A stretch of DNA of 64,000 nt, from positions 3,344-67,343 of the forward strand of contig JAAZXP010000001.1 in assembly GCA_014240055.1 (NCBI GenBank), read 5' to 3'. Positions 44,360-60,250 of this stretch are shown here, piece by piece (position 1 is the stretch's first letter; each line of letters begins with the position of its first letter). The translations under genes and the position numbers were made by a program. Source of the stretch: Methanobacteriota archaeon. GTDB taxonomy: Archaea; Thermoplasmatota; Poseidoniia; MGIII; CG-Epi1. The notes beneath the pieces were generated by a model. That model saw only the letters and a list, made by a program, of their open reading frames with translations, had not been told where the DNA came from and ran no database searches.

Positions 44360-45130
44360 ATGCTTCCATTAACTGATATGAGTACAGAAGAATCTCATAA
44401 TATTAAAGCTATTTTATTTGATTTGGATGGTACTTTTGTTAATAGCGATGAATTGAAAAGTAAGGCCTATAGTTCGTTAGAAACTATCCGTGAAAAAGGA
44501 TTGAAGACAATAGCAGTAACAGGAAGACCTGCAGGTTGGTGTGATTTAATTTCTAGATGGTGGCCAGTTGATGCAGTCGTTGGAGAAAATGGAGCCTTTT
44601 ACTTTTATAAAAGGGGAGATCAGATAATACGCAAAACATTTTATGATTCGGAAGTACAACATGCTAATAGAGTCAAGTTAGATTTATTATTTGAGAAATT
44701 ACGAGTCCGTTTTCCCAGCATTAAGGTAGCTTCAGATCAGTCCTTTCGACAATGGGATTTAGCAATTGATGTTGCTGAAGAGGTTCGAGTATCTAAGAAA
44801 GAAATTATAGAAATAGTAAATTTTGCAGAAGCAGAGGGTGCTTGTACTGCCATATCTAATATTCATATCAACATATGGTTTGGAAATTATACCAAAGAGC
44901 AGATGTCCTTGAAAGTTATTAGGAAACTAGACTTGAATAGTAAGAATATATTGTATATTGGAGATTCTCCTAATGATTCGCCTATGTTCAATTGTTTTGA
45001 TTCTACAGTAGGGGTGAGTTCAGTAATCAATTATGAAGGCTTAATGAAAACATACCCTAAATATATAACTAAGAATGACGAAGGTAACGGTTTTGTGGAA
45101 TTAATTGACTTTCTCATTTCGACCAGGTAA
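44360..45130 (+). CDS. HAD-superfamily phosphatase (Cof/sugar-phosphatase type)
   Basis: The 256-residue hydrolase has the nucleophile motif DLDGTFVNS (about 21-29), a TGRPAGW motif II region, and the acidic metal site YIGDSPNDSPMF. A cap domain fills about 85-180, placing it in the IIB class that includes sugar-phosphate and mannosyl-3-phosphoglycerate phosphatases. The substrate is not predictable. The ATG at 44360 is supported by a TATATTTAAAAC TATA at 44328-44339; an inner ATG at 44378 is also possible. The stop overlaps the dcd stop by 17 bases on the opposite strand. Confidence 0.82.
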   Translation: MLPLTDMSTEESHNIKAILFDLDGTFVNSDELKSKAYSSLETIREKGLKTIAVTGRPAGWCDLISRWWPVDAVVGENGAFYFYKRGDQIIRKTFYDSEVQHANRVKLDLLFEKLRVRFPSIKVASDQSFRQWDLAIDVAEEVRVSKKEIIEIVNFAEAEGACTAISNIHINIWFGNYTKEQMSLKVIRKLDLNSKNILYIGDSPNDSPMFNCFDSTVGVSSVINYEGLMKTYPKYITKNDEGNGFVELIDFLISTR

Positions 45131-45590
45131 TACCTTCTTGATTTTGGTAATTCCCACTTCTTTCTGAATATAGAGATTTGGCAGAGCTAGACATCATTTC
45201 AAAAACCATTTGTGCAAAGGTTTCTCCTATATTTAATTCAACATCCTCGCTACCAGAATTAAAACCCAGCAAAGTCAAAGTTCCATTGAATCCAGAATCA
45301 ATTTTACCAAAACTGCATATTATTCCCTTTCTAGCCCAGCTGGTTCGAAGCCACAATTGCGCACAAAGATTAGAACCACATTCAATACGCTCTTTTGTTG
45401 AAACTGCAAATCTTTTTCCTGGAGGAATAAGAAGACTTCCTCTAGAGGTTTTCTGTTCATTAGGGATTTCAACTTCATCAATTGTCAAGTCATATCCGTT
45501 TGGCGTTAGATTTTGTTCGTTAAAAGGCACTATATTCAATTCTTTAGCATTAATTGCAGATATGATAGCTTCATCAGACAGTATTGCCAT
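45114..45590 (-). CDS. dcd: dCTP deaminase/dUTPase family
   Basis: The 158-residue trimeric nucleotide enzyme converts dCTP to dUTP, or directly to dUMP in bifunctional archaeal forms. Signatures are NLTPNGYDLTI, the LWLRTSWARKGI loop near the active site and SGFNGTLTLLGFN with the catalytic glutamate region nearby. The start overlaps the HMG-CoA reductase stop by one base, so the two are coupled. Whether it also hydrolyses dUTP cannot be decided from sequence. Confidence 0.9.
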   Translation of the reverse strand: MAILSDEAIISAINAKELNIVPFNEQNLTPNGYDLTIDEVEIPNEQKTSRGSLLIPPGKRFAVSTKERIECGSNLCAQLWLRTSWARKGIICSFGKIDSGFNGTLTLLGFNSGSEDVELNIGETFAQMVFEMMSSSAKSLYSERSGNYQNQEGITWSK

Positions 45591-46864
45591 TATTTTCTTA
45601 TTTCATTTAAGAACTTTTCAGCCATATCAGCTCTAACTTTACCCGAATTTTTCAGCATTTCAGCCACTTTATCGATTTCATTTTTATTTGCCCCGGCTTG
45701 AACTGCTAAATTGCGAGCATGTAATCCCATGTGTCCTCTTTGTATCCCCTCTGAGGCTAAAGCTCTCAAGGCACCTAAATTCTGACATAATCCCACAGCA
45801 CATATGACTTGTGAAAGTTCAGTAGCACCACCAGGTATCTTAACGTCTAATATTTTCACACAGGCTTTTGCAGTAGGATGAGTTGATGTTGCTCCACCTA
45901 CTAGCCCAATTGCCATAGGAAGTTCAATACTCCCCTTTAAGTCACCATTTTTTGTTTTTTCCCAAGTTGTGAAAGATGAATGTCCTTCTTTCCATTGGCC
46001 ATAGGTATGTGCTCCAGCTTCAATAGCTCTCCAATCATTACCAGTAGCAATAACTACAGGATCAATTCCATTCATAATTCCCTTATTATGTGTCGCAACT
46101 CTGAAAGGATCCGCACAGGCAAACGAGAATGCTTCAATAATTCCATCAACAACTTCTTCTCCACCTAAAAATTCAGCAGGCCATATGGCGCTTGCTCTTG
46201 ATTTTCGATAGATTGCTAAATTAGAGATAATCCTAAGATATACTCTACCTCCAGTTATAGTTTCCAACCTAGTAGCTACTGCTTCAGCCATTGTATTAAC
46301 TGCATTAGCTCCCATTGCATCTCTACAATCTACTAATAGATGTGTTATCACCATTGGTCCAGTATCAGAATCTAGTACACGGACTTCAATGTCTTTACAA
46401 CCTCCACCAAACTTAACTAGAATGGGGTCTTGTTCATTAGCTAGTTTTATTATTTCATCTCTCTTTTTAATTATTTGCTTTTTTGCAGCAAATGGATCGT
46501 CCAAATTAACTAATTGAATTTGACCAATCATTACAGGATCATCAGAGTCAGCAGTAATTCCTCCCATTTTCCGCGTTCCTTTAGCCATATGAGTAGCCGC
46601 AGCCACTACTGAAGGTTCTTCTAATGCCATAGGAACCATGTATTCCTTTTCATTTACCATGAAATTTGCAGCGATACCCAGAGGAAGTGGAAAAGTTCCT
46701 ACCACATTTTCTATCATTCGGTTAGCAGTTTCTTCTCCTAATGCACCATATCCACTTATGGCATTTGTTTCTTCATCCGAAAGATTTGCAAATTCTTTAA
46801 CAAATTCTAGTCTTTCAGATGGTTTTTTTTTGTAAAAACCGGGTACTTCCGAGCTCGGACTCAT
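45590..46864 (-). CDS. mvaA: Class II HMG-CoA reductase
   Basis: The 424-residue enzyme reduces HMG-CoA to mevalonate for isoprenoid synthesis. It matches the Pseudomonas mevalonii class II type: MIENVVGTFPLPLGIA, LEEPSVVAAATHMAK (catalytic E83), GGGCKDIEVRVL, DAMGANAVNTMAEA, ATHNKGIMNGIDPVVIATGNDWRA (catalytic lysine) and GHMGLHARN (catalytic histidine). Most archaea use class I, so this is of bacterial origin; class II is known from Archaeoglobus and Thermoplasmata. It lies in the same window as ipk and squalene synthase, though not in one operon. Confidence 0.95.
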   Translation of the reverse strand: MSPSSEVPGFYKKKPSERLEFVKEFANLSDEETNAISGYGALGEETANRMIENVVGTFPLPLGIAANFMVNEKEYMVPMALEEPSVVAAATHMAKGTRKMGGITADSDDPVMIGQIQLVNLDDPFAAKKQIIKKRDEIIKLANEQDPILVKFGGGCKDIEVRVLDSDTGPMVITHLLVDCRDAMGANAVNTMAEAVATRLETITGGRVYLRIISNLAIYRKSRASAIWPAEFLGGEEVVDGIIEAFSFACADPFRVATHNKGIMNGIDPVVIATGNDWRAIEAGAHTYGQWKEGHSSFTTWEKTKNGDLKGSIELPMAIGLVGGATSTHPTAKACVKILDVKIPGGATELSQVICAVGLCQNLGALRALASEGIQRGHMGLHARNLAVQAGANKNEIDKVAEMLKNSGKVRADMAEKFLNEIRK

Positions 46865-46904
46865 AATTAGGTAAGCAAGTATTCCTTAAAGATAGTTGTT
46901 CAAT

Positions 46905-49900
46905 TTAAAGAGGAGATTCGCCGATAGAACCACAATGAGGGCACATGATCTCTTTGTCGTCTCCTTTCCCTTTAAACACCTTTAAACAACCGGACTCACA
47001 GACGAATGAAACTTGTCTAGAGAATTCACTACCTGATATTACACTAAATGGTTCCTTATACTCTTCACCATCTGAAGCTTCATCCATTTTTTCATAATCA
47101 CCTTCTTGTTCAAATGTTTCTAGAGGTACTAATACCGATCCGTCATTAGCTACTGCATCAGTTCCATTTTTCCTAAACAAATAATTTGCAGAAAACAAAG
47201 CTATTGAAATTAATACTACAGCTCCCCCTACATACGCATAAATTTCATTTTCAGTGCTATCTTCACCTATTACTTCATTAACGACTTCAGTTTCTATAAA
47301 TATTTCTAAAAATTTATTTTCCATATCTGGATTAGTATATCCCATTCTGTCAATTGATGTGATACGGTAGTAATGAAATCCAGCGCTCAAATTAACTAAA
47401 TTATATTGAAGTTCATCAGTATTATTTGTGTCTACATTAGTTACTGAGATCCATTCAGTAGTAAAATTTCTTTTCGTTTCAATATGGAAACTTACTGCAT
47501 CCAAAGGGCGTTTCCATTCTATAGTTACATTATTTCTTTCTTCAATAACAAAGTTAACTTCAGTAACTGGTTCAGGAGGTCTTGTATCTACGGTAGTCAT
47601 TAAATCAAAGCCTTGATAAACGATTGATATTGATGAATTTAGTGGAGGTAGGTATCCATCGTCACCATCTCCAAACACAATTTTGGAATTAACGTAGTCC
47701 ACCCAATATTGGTTTGCCGTCATTCCGGTGAGATCGGTTCCAGTAAACTCTTCTAAACTTTTCTCGAAAATTCCATCTGCGTCTTCGTCAACACTAATGG
47801 CCATGTTTCGAATTTTACCAATCATGACTGGTTTTAGAGGATAAACTGGCAATTCGATATTTCTATCTTCTTCAAAGATAATTGGTATGGTGAACTGATA
47901 TGGTTCTCGGGAGTAATCATTCCCTGCTAAATCAAGAGGATTAATTCTAAAATAATAAGTTTTCCCATCTAACAAATTAATAATTGCGGATTCATTCTCC
48001 CAATTATTACTCCAAATTTCCCAGTCTAATTCTTCTTCATCATTTTCACTTATTTGGGCATATTCCAAAGTTATATTAGTTAAAATTTCATCAGAATGCA
48101 AAATACTGATAATTAAGTTTTCAGGACCAATAAAAGAATCTATAGGGTTTAATTTTACATTAGGACTCAATCTATCAAAGGTAATTGTAACATCAGCCTC
48201 ATTCTTTATTTCGATATTGCCAGCATAATCAACGGTTCGTGTTCTAATTTCAAATGTTGCATCTTTTGTTGGGGAAAACCAAAATTGGCCAGGAGAAGTA
48301 AAAGAACCAAAATCATTCCAAGTTAGATTTCCGACTTCTCGATATTCCACTAAGTAAGCTAGAATATCATAGGTCTGATTATTCTTCCATTGCAGAGTAA
48401 CTCCATCTAAGTTGGTGAACTCAAAATCACCTTCTACTAGCCAAAGATTTGATTGAGGTAAATCTAAATCTATATTCATTTCAGTGTCGTAAGAGCCTTT
48501 ATTTTCAATATTTCCAAGAGCATCTGTAGCAACAGACTTGAATCGATAAATAAGTCCACTTTGACCGGTAAAATTCATGTTATTATTAGTATAGAATCCT
48601 AAAGAATTCCATTCACCTATAGTCCCACCATCTTTTTCTAAGTAATAAATCTCATATCCTTCTAAATCATCGCAATCTGCTATACAGTTCCATTTAACTT
48701 CAAAAGTAGAATTATTACGGTAAAAACCTTCTTTAATAATACTTGAAGTAGGTGGTGTCGAATCTAAATAAATTGGAATTTCAATTAATTCAGTTTTGTA
48801 ATTCCATAAGTTTGACTGCGGAAATGTTATCATAATCTCTTGATCAAACCATTGTGCATTTTGTGGGTTATAAACTACACTAGCAATTATATTTTGGCCC
48901 TGGTTCAGATAATTGGTGTATACTTGGACTTCTTCATTCCAGTATTCAGCACCATGACCGCCACCGCCATCTATATCACCAAAAACATAGATCCCATTAA
49001 CATAATGATCTCCATAATTATTTGTTGCTGAACCGATACTCATAAATCCACCATCAAAAAGACTTATATCTGAAATATTCAACGTGTGCCTAAAGTAGGC
49101 ATAATTATCCCCTTCCCAGAAAGTTTGGTATTCTATTCCATTCAAATTCTCATCACCAAATGGGGTTTTTCCATCGCTCCAGTCAGTATCATTAAAATCG
49201 AATTTCGTCCAATTAGTATTATTGAATAATTCTTCCGAGTTTGTTGAATTTATCCATCTCCAATCCACATCATTATTAGCACCTCGGCTCAATAATGTTC
49301 TAGTTATTACGTAATCATGGGTGCTCACTACCATGAAAGAAAGATTGTAGAATCCGTCATCGTATGATTCAGGTATTGTGGCTGTCACCAACACATTCTG
49401 AGTTTGGCCAGGTTCAAGTAAGAAATTATTCGGAGTAAATAGGATGTTCCAGCTAGCAAAATTGGAGTCTGACTCTATTAAAGTTATATTGTCGGCTAGG
49501 TCTCCGTTATTGTTGACTTGAATTATCGAATTGACTATTCTACTTTGATTAATTAGTACTAGATCTCCATCTAATGAGGTATTAAGTGAATAAATGGTTG
49601 TTGTCACGTTTAATAAAAAGTAGTTGTTAGTGAGATTAGTTTCATTACAATTACAAGAAAATGAAATATTTAATTGATTCAAGCCTTTTTTTGTAGGAAT
49701 CCAATTGATAAATATTTGTCCATCAGAATTGTATGGCATTGTGTCAAAAAAATCACTACTATTAGTCACATTATCAGAAGTGCTATTTAGAAAAACATTT
49801 TCAGCACTTTGATTTCCTTGATTACCTCCGTTGATTAGTATATTGACAGCATCGCCGAGAATTATAGCTTCATTAGTGGGTTCAAAAACTTGGGCAGTTA

Positions 49901-50525
49901 CTTGTAAATCAAGCCATTGCCTATTATTATTGCCCCAATTTCCAACATAGTCTCGACCATATACTGCTAGGACATTTTCGCCATTGTTAAATGAGGCAGG
50001 TTCAATAGAACTGGTTCCATCATCATTCCAGTATTCAGCACCATGTGAATTTCCTCCACTTTCACTATAAATTAAGTTCCCATTTAGGTAAGGAGTACAA
50101 TAATTGGCGAACGCTACATTAATTTCTGCAGATGTTACAGTGCCAGATACTTGGAAATTATGTCTGATTAGTATGACATCATTATTGTATGGAGAATTCC
50201 CAGTAGTATCCCAATCTGTATTTTGATCCTCACCATTATATGGTCTATCTCCAAATGGAGCTGCACCGAGGCTCCATGCAGAATCATTGAAATCAGGCAT
50301 CGACCAATTTTCAGGAGATTCAGAAATATCATCAATAATTAAATATTTATAGTTAGTAGCATTGTCTCTTCCACTTTGAACTAGTAGTCTTTCTTGAGAA
50401 TAATCATTAGAATACTCTACATCCTGTATAAATAAATCAGGTTCACCTTCAGAGTTAACTGATAAAAATGTTAGTGAAATTAGGGCTATTGCCAAAAAAG
50501 TGTGAACACCTAATATGCATCTCAT
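46905..50525 (-). CDS. Large transmembrane surface protein with duplicated galactose-binding-like modules and cytoplasmic zinc ribbon
   Basis: The 1206-residue protein has an N-terminal signal peptide (hydrophobic about 8-23), a long extracellular part rich in Asn, Asp and Trp, one membrane helix (about 1094-1115) and an 85-residue cytoplasmic tail. Two jelly-roll modules (about 55-225 and 430-590) share APFGD/TPFGD and GAEYWN motifs. Fibronectin-like modules follow, for example EVNFVIEERNNVTIEWKRP near 1020. The tail ends in a zinc ribbon with C1176, C1180, C1195 and C1198. The layout resembles a sensor that reports an outside ligand to a cytoplasmic RNA or protein partner; this is inference. 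No enzyme motif is visible. Confidence 0.82.
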   Translation of the reverse strand: MRCILGVHTFLAIALISLTFLSVNSEGEPDLFIQDVEYSNDYSQERLLVQSGRDNATNYKYLIIDDISESPENWSMPDFNDSAWSLGAAPFGDRPYNGEDQNTDWDTTGNSPYNNDVILIRHNFQVSGTVTSAEINVAFANYCTPYLNGNLIYSESGGNSHGAEYWNDDGTSSIEPASFNNGENVLAVYGRDYVGNWGNNNRQWLDLQVTAQVFEPTNEAIILGDAVNILINGGNQGNQSAENVFLNSTSDNVTNSSDFFDTMPYNSDGQIFINWIPTKKGLNQLNISFSCNCNETNLTNNYFLLNVTTTIYSLNTSLDGDLVLINQSRIVNSIIQVNNNGDLADNITLIESDSNFASWNILFTPNNFLLEPGQTQNVLVTATIPESYDDGFYNLSFMVVSTHDYVITRTLLSRGANNDVDWRWINSTNSEELFNNTNWTKFDFNDTDWSDGKTPFGDENLNGIEYQTFWEGDNYAYFRHTLNISDISLFDGGFMSIGSATNNYGDHYVNGIYVFGDIDGGGGHGAEYWNEEVQVYTNYLNQGQNIIASVVYNPQNAQWFDQEIMITFPQSNLWNYKTELIEIPIYLDSTPPTSSIIKEGFYRNNSTFEVKWNCIADCDDLEGYEIYYLEKDGGTIGEWNSLGFYTNNNMNFTGQSGLIYRFKSVATDALGNIENKGSYDTEMNIDLDLPQSNLWLVEGDFEFTNLDGVTLQWKNNQTYDILAYLVEYREVGNLTWNDFGSFTSPGQFWFSPTKDATFEIRTRTVDYAGNIEIKNEADVTITFDRLSPNVKLNPIDSFIGPENLIISILHSDEILTNITLEYAQISENDEEELDWEIWSNNWENESAIINLLDGKTYYFRINPLDLAGNDYSREPYQFTIPIIFEEDRNIELPVYPLKPVMIGKIRNMAISVDEDADGIFEKSLEEFTGTDLTGMTANQYWVDYVNSKIVFGDGDDGYLPPLNSSISIVYQGFDLMTTVDTRPPEPVTEVNFVIEERNNVTIEWKRPLDAVSFHIETKRNFTTEWISVTNVDTNNTDELQYNLVNLSAGFHYYRITSIDRMGYTNPDMENKFLEIFIETEVVNEVIGEDSTENEIYAYVGGAVVLISIALFSANYLFRKNGTDAVANDGSVLVPLETFEQEGDYEKMDEASDGEEYKEPFSVISGSEFSRQVSFVCESGCLKVFKGKGDDKEIMCPHCGSIGESPL
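48934..48956. repeat. 23-base repeat, copy 1 (in duplicated jelly-roll module)
   Basis: This sequence is identical at 50023-50045. It encodes the GAEYWN motif in both modules of the 1206-residue surface protein, which shows the modules arose by duplication or are kept alike by gene conversion. Confidence 0.7.
50023..50045. repeat. 23-base repeat, copy 2 (in duplicated jelly-roll module)
   Basis: This is the second copy of the sequence at 48934-48956, in the first module of the same gene, 1089 bases away (a multiple of three). Confidence 0.7.
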
Positions 50526-50613
50526 TGTTTAATTGATAAATGGTCTAGTATTTTAAACTTATAAAACTATGTGAACTATTTATTATCGCCTCTTTAGTAA
50601 CATATCTGATATT

Positions 50614-54743
<4,130 letters not shown>

Positions 54744-54751
54744 AACTCTAT

Positions 54752-54985
54752 TTATTGTTCAAACATTTTTTTGGTTGACTTTATAGTTTCCCCAGCTGAA
54801 ATTAAAATATCGCCAGTGGATTCTACTACATCTCCCATCTTATCTGTTGCACCCTCAGCTTGTTCAGCAGCTTTTTGCATTAAGTCTTTTGACATATCGG
54901 AGACTTTTTGGGCTAAAAATTTTAAATCCTCGAGAGCTTCATCTAAGCCCAGAGATTCTATTTTAGTTTCTTTTTCATCTGACAT
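54752..54985 (-). CDS. Small amphipathic helical protein of unknown function
   Basis: The 77-residue protein is predicted to be one long helix with regular hydrophobic spacing (DEALEDLKFLAQKVSDMSKDL) and a central Gly-Ala segment. It has no cysteine or membrane helix. It could bind lipid or form a coiled coil, like phasin or LEA-type proteins, but similarity is only compositional. It converges with purA and is separated from hbd by 36 bases on the same strand. Its reality rests on the open frame and tight packing. Confidence 0.55.
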   Translation of the reverse strand: MSDEKETKIESLGLDEALEDLKFLAQKVSDMSKDLMQKAAEQAEGATDKMGDVVESTGDILISAGETIKSTKKMFEQ

Positions 54986-55021
54986 AAGTTATGATGAGTG
55001 TGGTCATAATTAAATTTGTGC

Positions 55022-57560
<2,539 letters not shown>

Positions 57561-57610
57561 TGGTGGCCGATATTTAACTATTGTTTATGCTTCTATTCTA
57601 GCCATTAATC

Positions 57611-57620
57611 TAATATACTT
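57611..57620 (+). promoter_or_regulatory. TATA box of the proteasome beta gene
   Basis: TAATATACTT is placed so that transcription would start near 57640, downstream of the ATG at 57628 but upstream of the SD and TTG at 57650-57661. It supports the TTG start. Confidence 0.45.
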
Positions 57621-57649
57621 AGCTCGGATGAACATACATTCCACTTTTT

Positions 57650-57655
57650 GGAGGG
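57650..57655 (+). promoter_or_regulatory. Shine-Dalgarno site that decides the proteasome beta start
   Basis: GGAGGG ends five bases before the TTG at 57661. It is one of the few strong RBSs in the window. It favours TTG over upstream ATG codons at 57628 or 57496. Confidence 0.65.
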
Positions 57656-57660
57656 AATTT

Positions 57661-58293
57661 TTGTCAGAAAAAGATTTAAAAAAAGGTACAACCACTTTAG
57701 GTTTGGTTTGTAAAGACGGCATAGTCATGGCAACCGAGATGCGGGCCACAATGGGTAATTTGATAGGTCACAAAACGACTCAAAAATTATTTCGAATATC
57801 AGATAATATGGGTTTGACTGTAGCAGGCTTGGTCGGTGATGCTCAAATGTTAGCAAGATGGTTATCTGCAGAAGTTAAATTATATGAATTAAAGACGGGA
57901 AGGCAGATGTCACTAAAAGCAGCATCTACTCTGATGGCTAATATTATGAATGGTAGAAGATACATGCCATTCTGGGTTCAGTTACTTTTAGGTGGTATAG
58001 ATTCAGATGGTTCTCACGTTTATTCATTGGATGCAGCAGGAGGTTCCATACCAGATAAATTCCAAACAACAGGTTCAGGATCTCCATTTGTGTATGGTGT
58101 TTTAGAAGACAGGTTCAAAGAAGATTTGACTGTAGAACAAGGTAAAGTTTTAGGAGTAAGAGCCTTGATTGCAGCAATGAAGAGAGATTCAGCCTCTGGT
58201 GATGGAATATCTATGTGTGTAATCAATTCTAAAGGATATCATGCAGTATCTCCAGAAGAATTGAAGAAGATTGAAACTAAATTAGAAGCTTAA
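57661..58293 (+). CDS. psmB: 20S proteasome beta subunit
   Basis: From the TTG at 57661 the product has the nine-residue propeptide MSEKDLKKG, then the mature catalytic threonine (TTTLGLVCKDG). Short propeptides like this are normal in archaeal beta subunits. Features of the N-terminal nucleophile fold follow: MATEMRATMGNLIGHKT with the catalytic lysine region and SGDGISMC near the end. Longer in-frame starts exist at 57628 (20 residues of propeptide) and 57496 (overlapping PCNA) but lack an RBS. The subunit degrades unfolded proteins. It is divergent from PCNA and followed by the aCPSF1 gene after 34 bases. Confidence 0.92.
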   Translation: MSEKDLKKGTTTLGLVCKDGIVMATEMRATMGNLIGHKTTQKLFRISDNMGLTVAGLVGDAQMLARWLSAEVKLYELKTGRQMSLKAASTLMANIMNGRRYMPFWVQLLLGGIDSDGSHVYSLDAAGGSIPDKFQTTGSGSPFVYGVLEDRFKEDLTVEQGKVLGVRALIAAMKRDSASGDGISMCVINSKGYHAVSPEELKKIETKLEA

Positions 58294-58316
58294 GGGCTAC
58301 TAAGTTAATAAAAAAA

Positions 58317-58321
58317 GGAGG
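58317..58321 (+). promoter_or_regulatory. Shine-Dalgarno site of aCPSF1
   Basis: GGAGG lies seven bases before the ATG at 58328, after an A-rich stretch. It is consistent with internal initiation downstream of psmB on a shared message. Confidence 0.6.
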
Positions 58322-58327
58322 CCTAAA

Positions 58328-60250
58328 ATGGCCGTAGAAGACGTAGTTAAATTAGTCAAGAAAGTCGCGACAGAAGTCATACCAGACAGTGTATCCTTTA
58401 CGGATATAAAAGTGGAGGCATCTAATGTTGTTTTGTACACTCCTAATGTTGAAATTTTTACAGAGAACAACGATTTAATTCGTAATTTGGCTCAAAAAGT
58501 CAGAAAGCGTATAGTAATTAAGGCAGATCCGAGTGTTCGTAAACCAATTGTTTCGGCCAAGCAGAAACTTAGTGAAATAATACCAGAAGATGCTGGTGTT
58601 GTTGAGATAAAGTTTGATGAAGTTAACGGTGATGTAATTATTGAAGCTACTAATCCAGGAAAGGCTATCGGAAAGCAGGGAGTAGTTCTCAATAAAGTGC
58701 GCAGAGAATTAGGTTGGAACCCAGTAGTTATACGCTCAGCACCAATGGAATCTAAAACATTGAAAGATGTTCGTAATTACATGCTAGGTGAAAAAGTAGC
58801 AGAAGGGCGGAAGAAATTTTTAACGAAGGTTGGCAAGAAAATATTTAGAGATACCATTGATGGTGAACAACATGTTCGAGTAACTGCCCTAGGTGGATAC
58901 AGAGAGGTTGGTAGATCATGTCATCTTCTAATGACTAAAGACAGCAAAGTGTTGATTGATTGTGGTTTTAATCCAGGTAATGACAAAGAACCAAGTCCAT
59001 TTCTCAGTGCACCTGAAGCGACACCTTTAGAGGGAATTGATGCCGTTGTTCTTACACATGCTCACTTAGATCATTCAGCCTTACTTCCAATGCTATTTGT
59101 ATACGGTTTTGACGGTCCAATTTATTGTACACCTCCAACAAGAGAATTATCTTCTCTTCTCCAAAATGATTTTATCAAAATCCAAAATAGTGAGGGGAAA
59201 CGTGTGCCATACAATACTGAGCACATACGTCAATCTATCAGAAATACAATACCTCTAAACTATGGAGATACTACAGATATTGCACCAGATTTAAAATTGA
59301 CATTTCATAATTCAGGTCACATATTAGGTTCTGCAGCAGCTCATTTCCATGTTGGTGAAGGTCTTTATAATATAGTCTTTTCAGGTGATATTAAATTTGA
59401 AAATACATGGCTTTTTGATAGAGCAGTTAACAATTTCCCAAGGCTTGAAGCCCTAATTATGGAATCGACATATGGAGGTTACAAAGATTTCCAGCCTCCG
59501 AGAGAAGAAGGTACTAGAAATCTTACTGAGATAATCAATAGGACTGTGGAAAGGAAAGGTAAAATCCTAATTCCAGTTTTTGCAGTTGGAAGGTCGCAAG
59601 AGGTTATGCTTGTACTCGAGAAAGCTTATTCTGAGGGTAAATTGAAGGATATGCCCGTATATTTGGACGGGATGATATGGGAAGCTACTGCCTTACACTC
59701 AGCATATCCTGAGTATTTGAACAATAATTTGCGTAACAAAATTTATCAGAATCAAGATAATCCTTTTAGATCTGAAATTTTCAACAAAGTTGAAAGTCCG
59801 GAGATGCGACAAGAAATTTGTGGGAGAGAGGAGCCCGCCATTGTTTTGGCTACTTCAGGTATGGTCAATGGAGGGCCAGTTATGGAATATTTGCGTCATT
59901 GGGCTCCCGATTCGAGAAATAGTATGATATTTGTTGGTTATCAGGCTTCTGGAACGATGGGTCAGAGATTACAGCAAGGTGCTAGTGAAATCCATTTACA
60001 TGATAGAGAAAATGGAGGTATGGTTCCTGTTAAAGTTAATATGAATTTAGAAACATGTGAAGGTTTTTCAGGGCATAGTGATAAAAGACAATTAATGAGA
60101 TACCTTAGAACTATCAGACCACGTCCAAAGATAGTATTATTGAATCATGGAGATGCTCAAACGTGTGAACAGTTTGCTAATGATATTAGACGTAAAGTAA
60201 GATTAGATTGTAGAGTCCCCCATAATCTTGAGACGATAAGGTTTCTGTAA
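58328..60250 (+). CDS. aCPSF1/FttA ribonuclease (KH, MBL and beta-CASP domains)
   Basis: The 640-residue endo/exoribonuclease is the archaeal transcription-termination factor related to eukaryotic CPSF73. Residues 1-170 hold the two KH domains (GKAIGKQGVVLNKV is the second GxxG loop). The MBL domain has the zinc motif THAHLDHSALLP (about 241-252). The beta-CASP insert and the closing GFSGHSDKRQL and LNHGDAQTCEQF supply the remaining ligands. Length and order match archaeal aCPSF1. It follows psmB closely, and its stop overlaps the start of a 75-residue gene by one base. Confidence 0.95.
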   Translation: MAVEDVVKLVKKVATEVIPDSVSFTDIKVEASNVVLYTPNVEIFTENNDLIRNLAQKVRKRIVIKADPSVRKPIVSAKQKLSEIIPEDAGVVEIKFDEVNGDVIIEATNPGKAIGKQGVVLNKVRRELGWNPVVIRSAPMESKTLKDVRNYMLGEKVAEGRKKFLTKVGKKIFRDTIDGEQHVRVTALGGYREVGRSCHLLMTKDSKVLIDCGFNPGNDKEPSPFLSAPEATPLEGIDAVVLTHAHLDHSALLPMLFVYGFDGPIYCTPPTRELSSLLQNDFIKIQNSEGKRVPYNTEHIRQSIRNTIPLNYGDTTDIAPDLKLTFHNSGHILGSAAAHFHVGEGLYNIVFSGDIKFENTWLFDRAVNNFPRLEALIMESTYGGYKDFQPPREEGTRNLTEIINRTVERKGKILIPVFAVGRSQEVMLVLEKAYSEGKLKDMPVYLDGMIWEATALHSAYPEYLNNNLRNKIYQNQDNPFRSEIFNKVESPEMRQEICGREEPAIVLATSGMVNGGPVMEYLRHWAPDSRNSMIFVGYQASGTMGQRLQQGASEIHLHDRENGGMVPVKVNMNLETCEGFSGHSDKRQLMRYLRTIRPRPKIVLLNHGDAQTCEQFANDIRRKVRLDCRVPHNLETIRFL

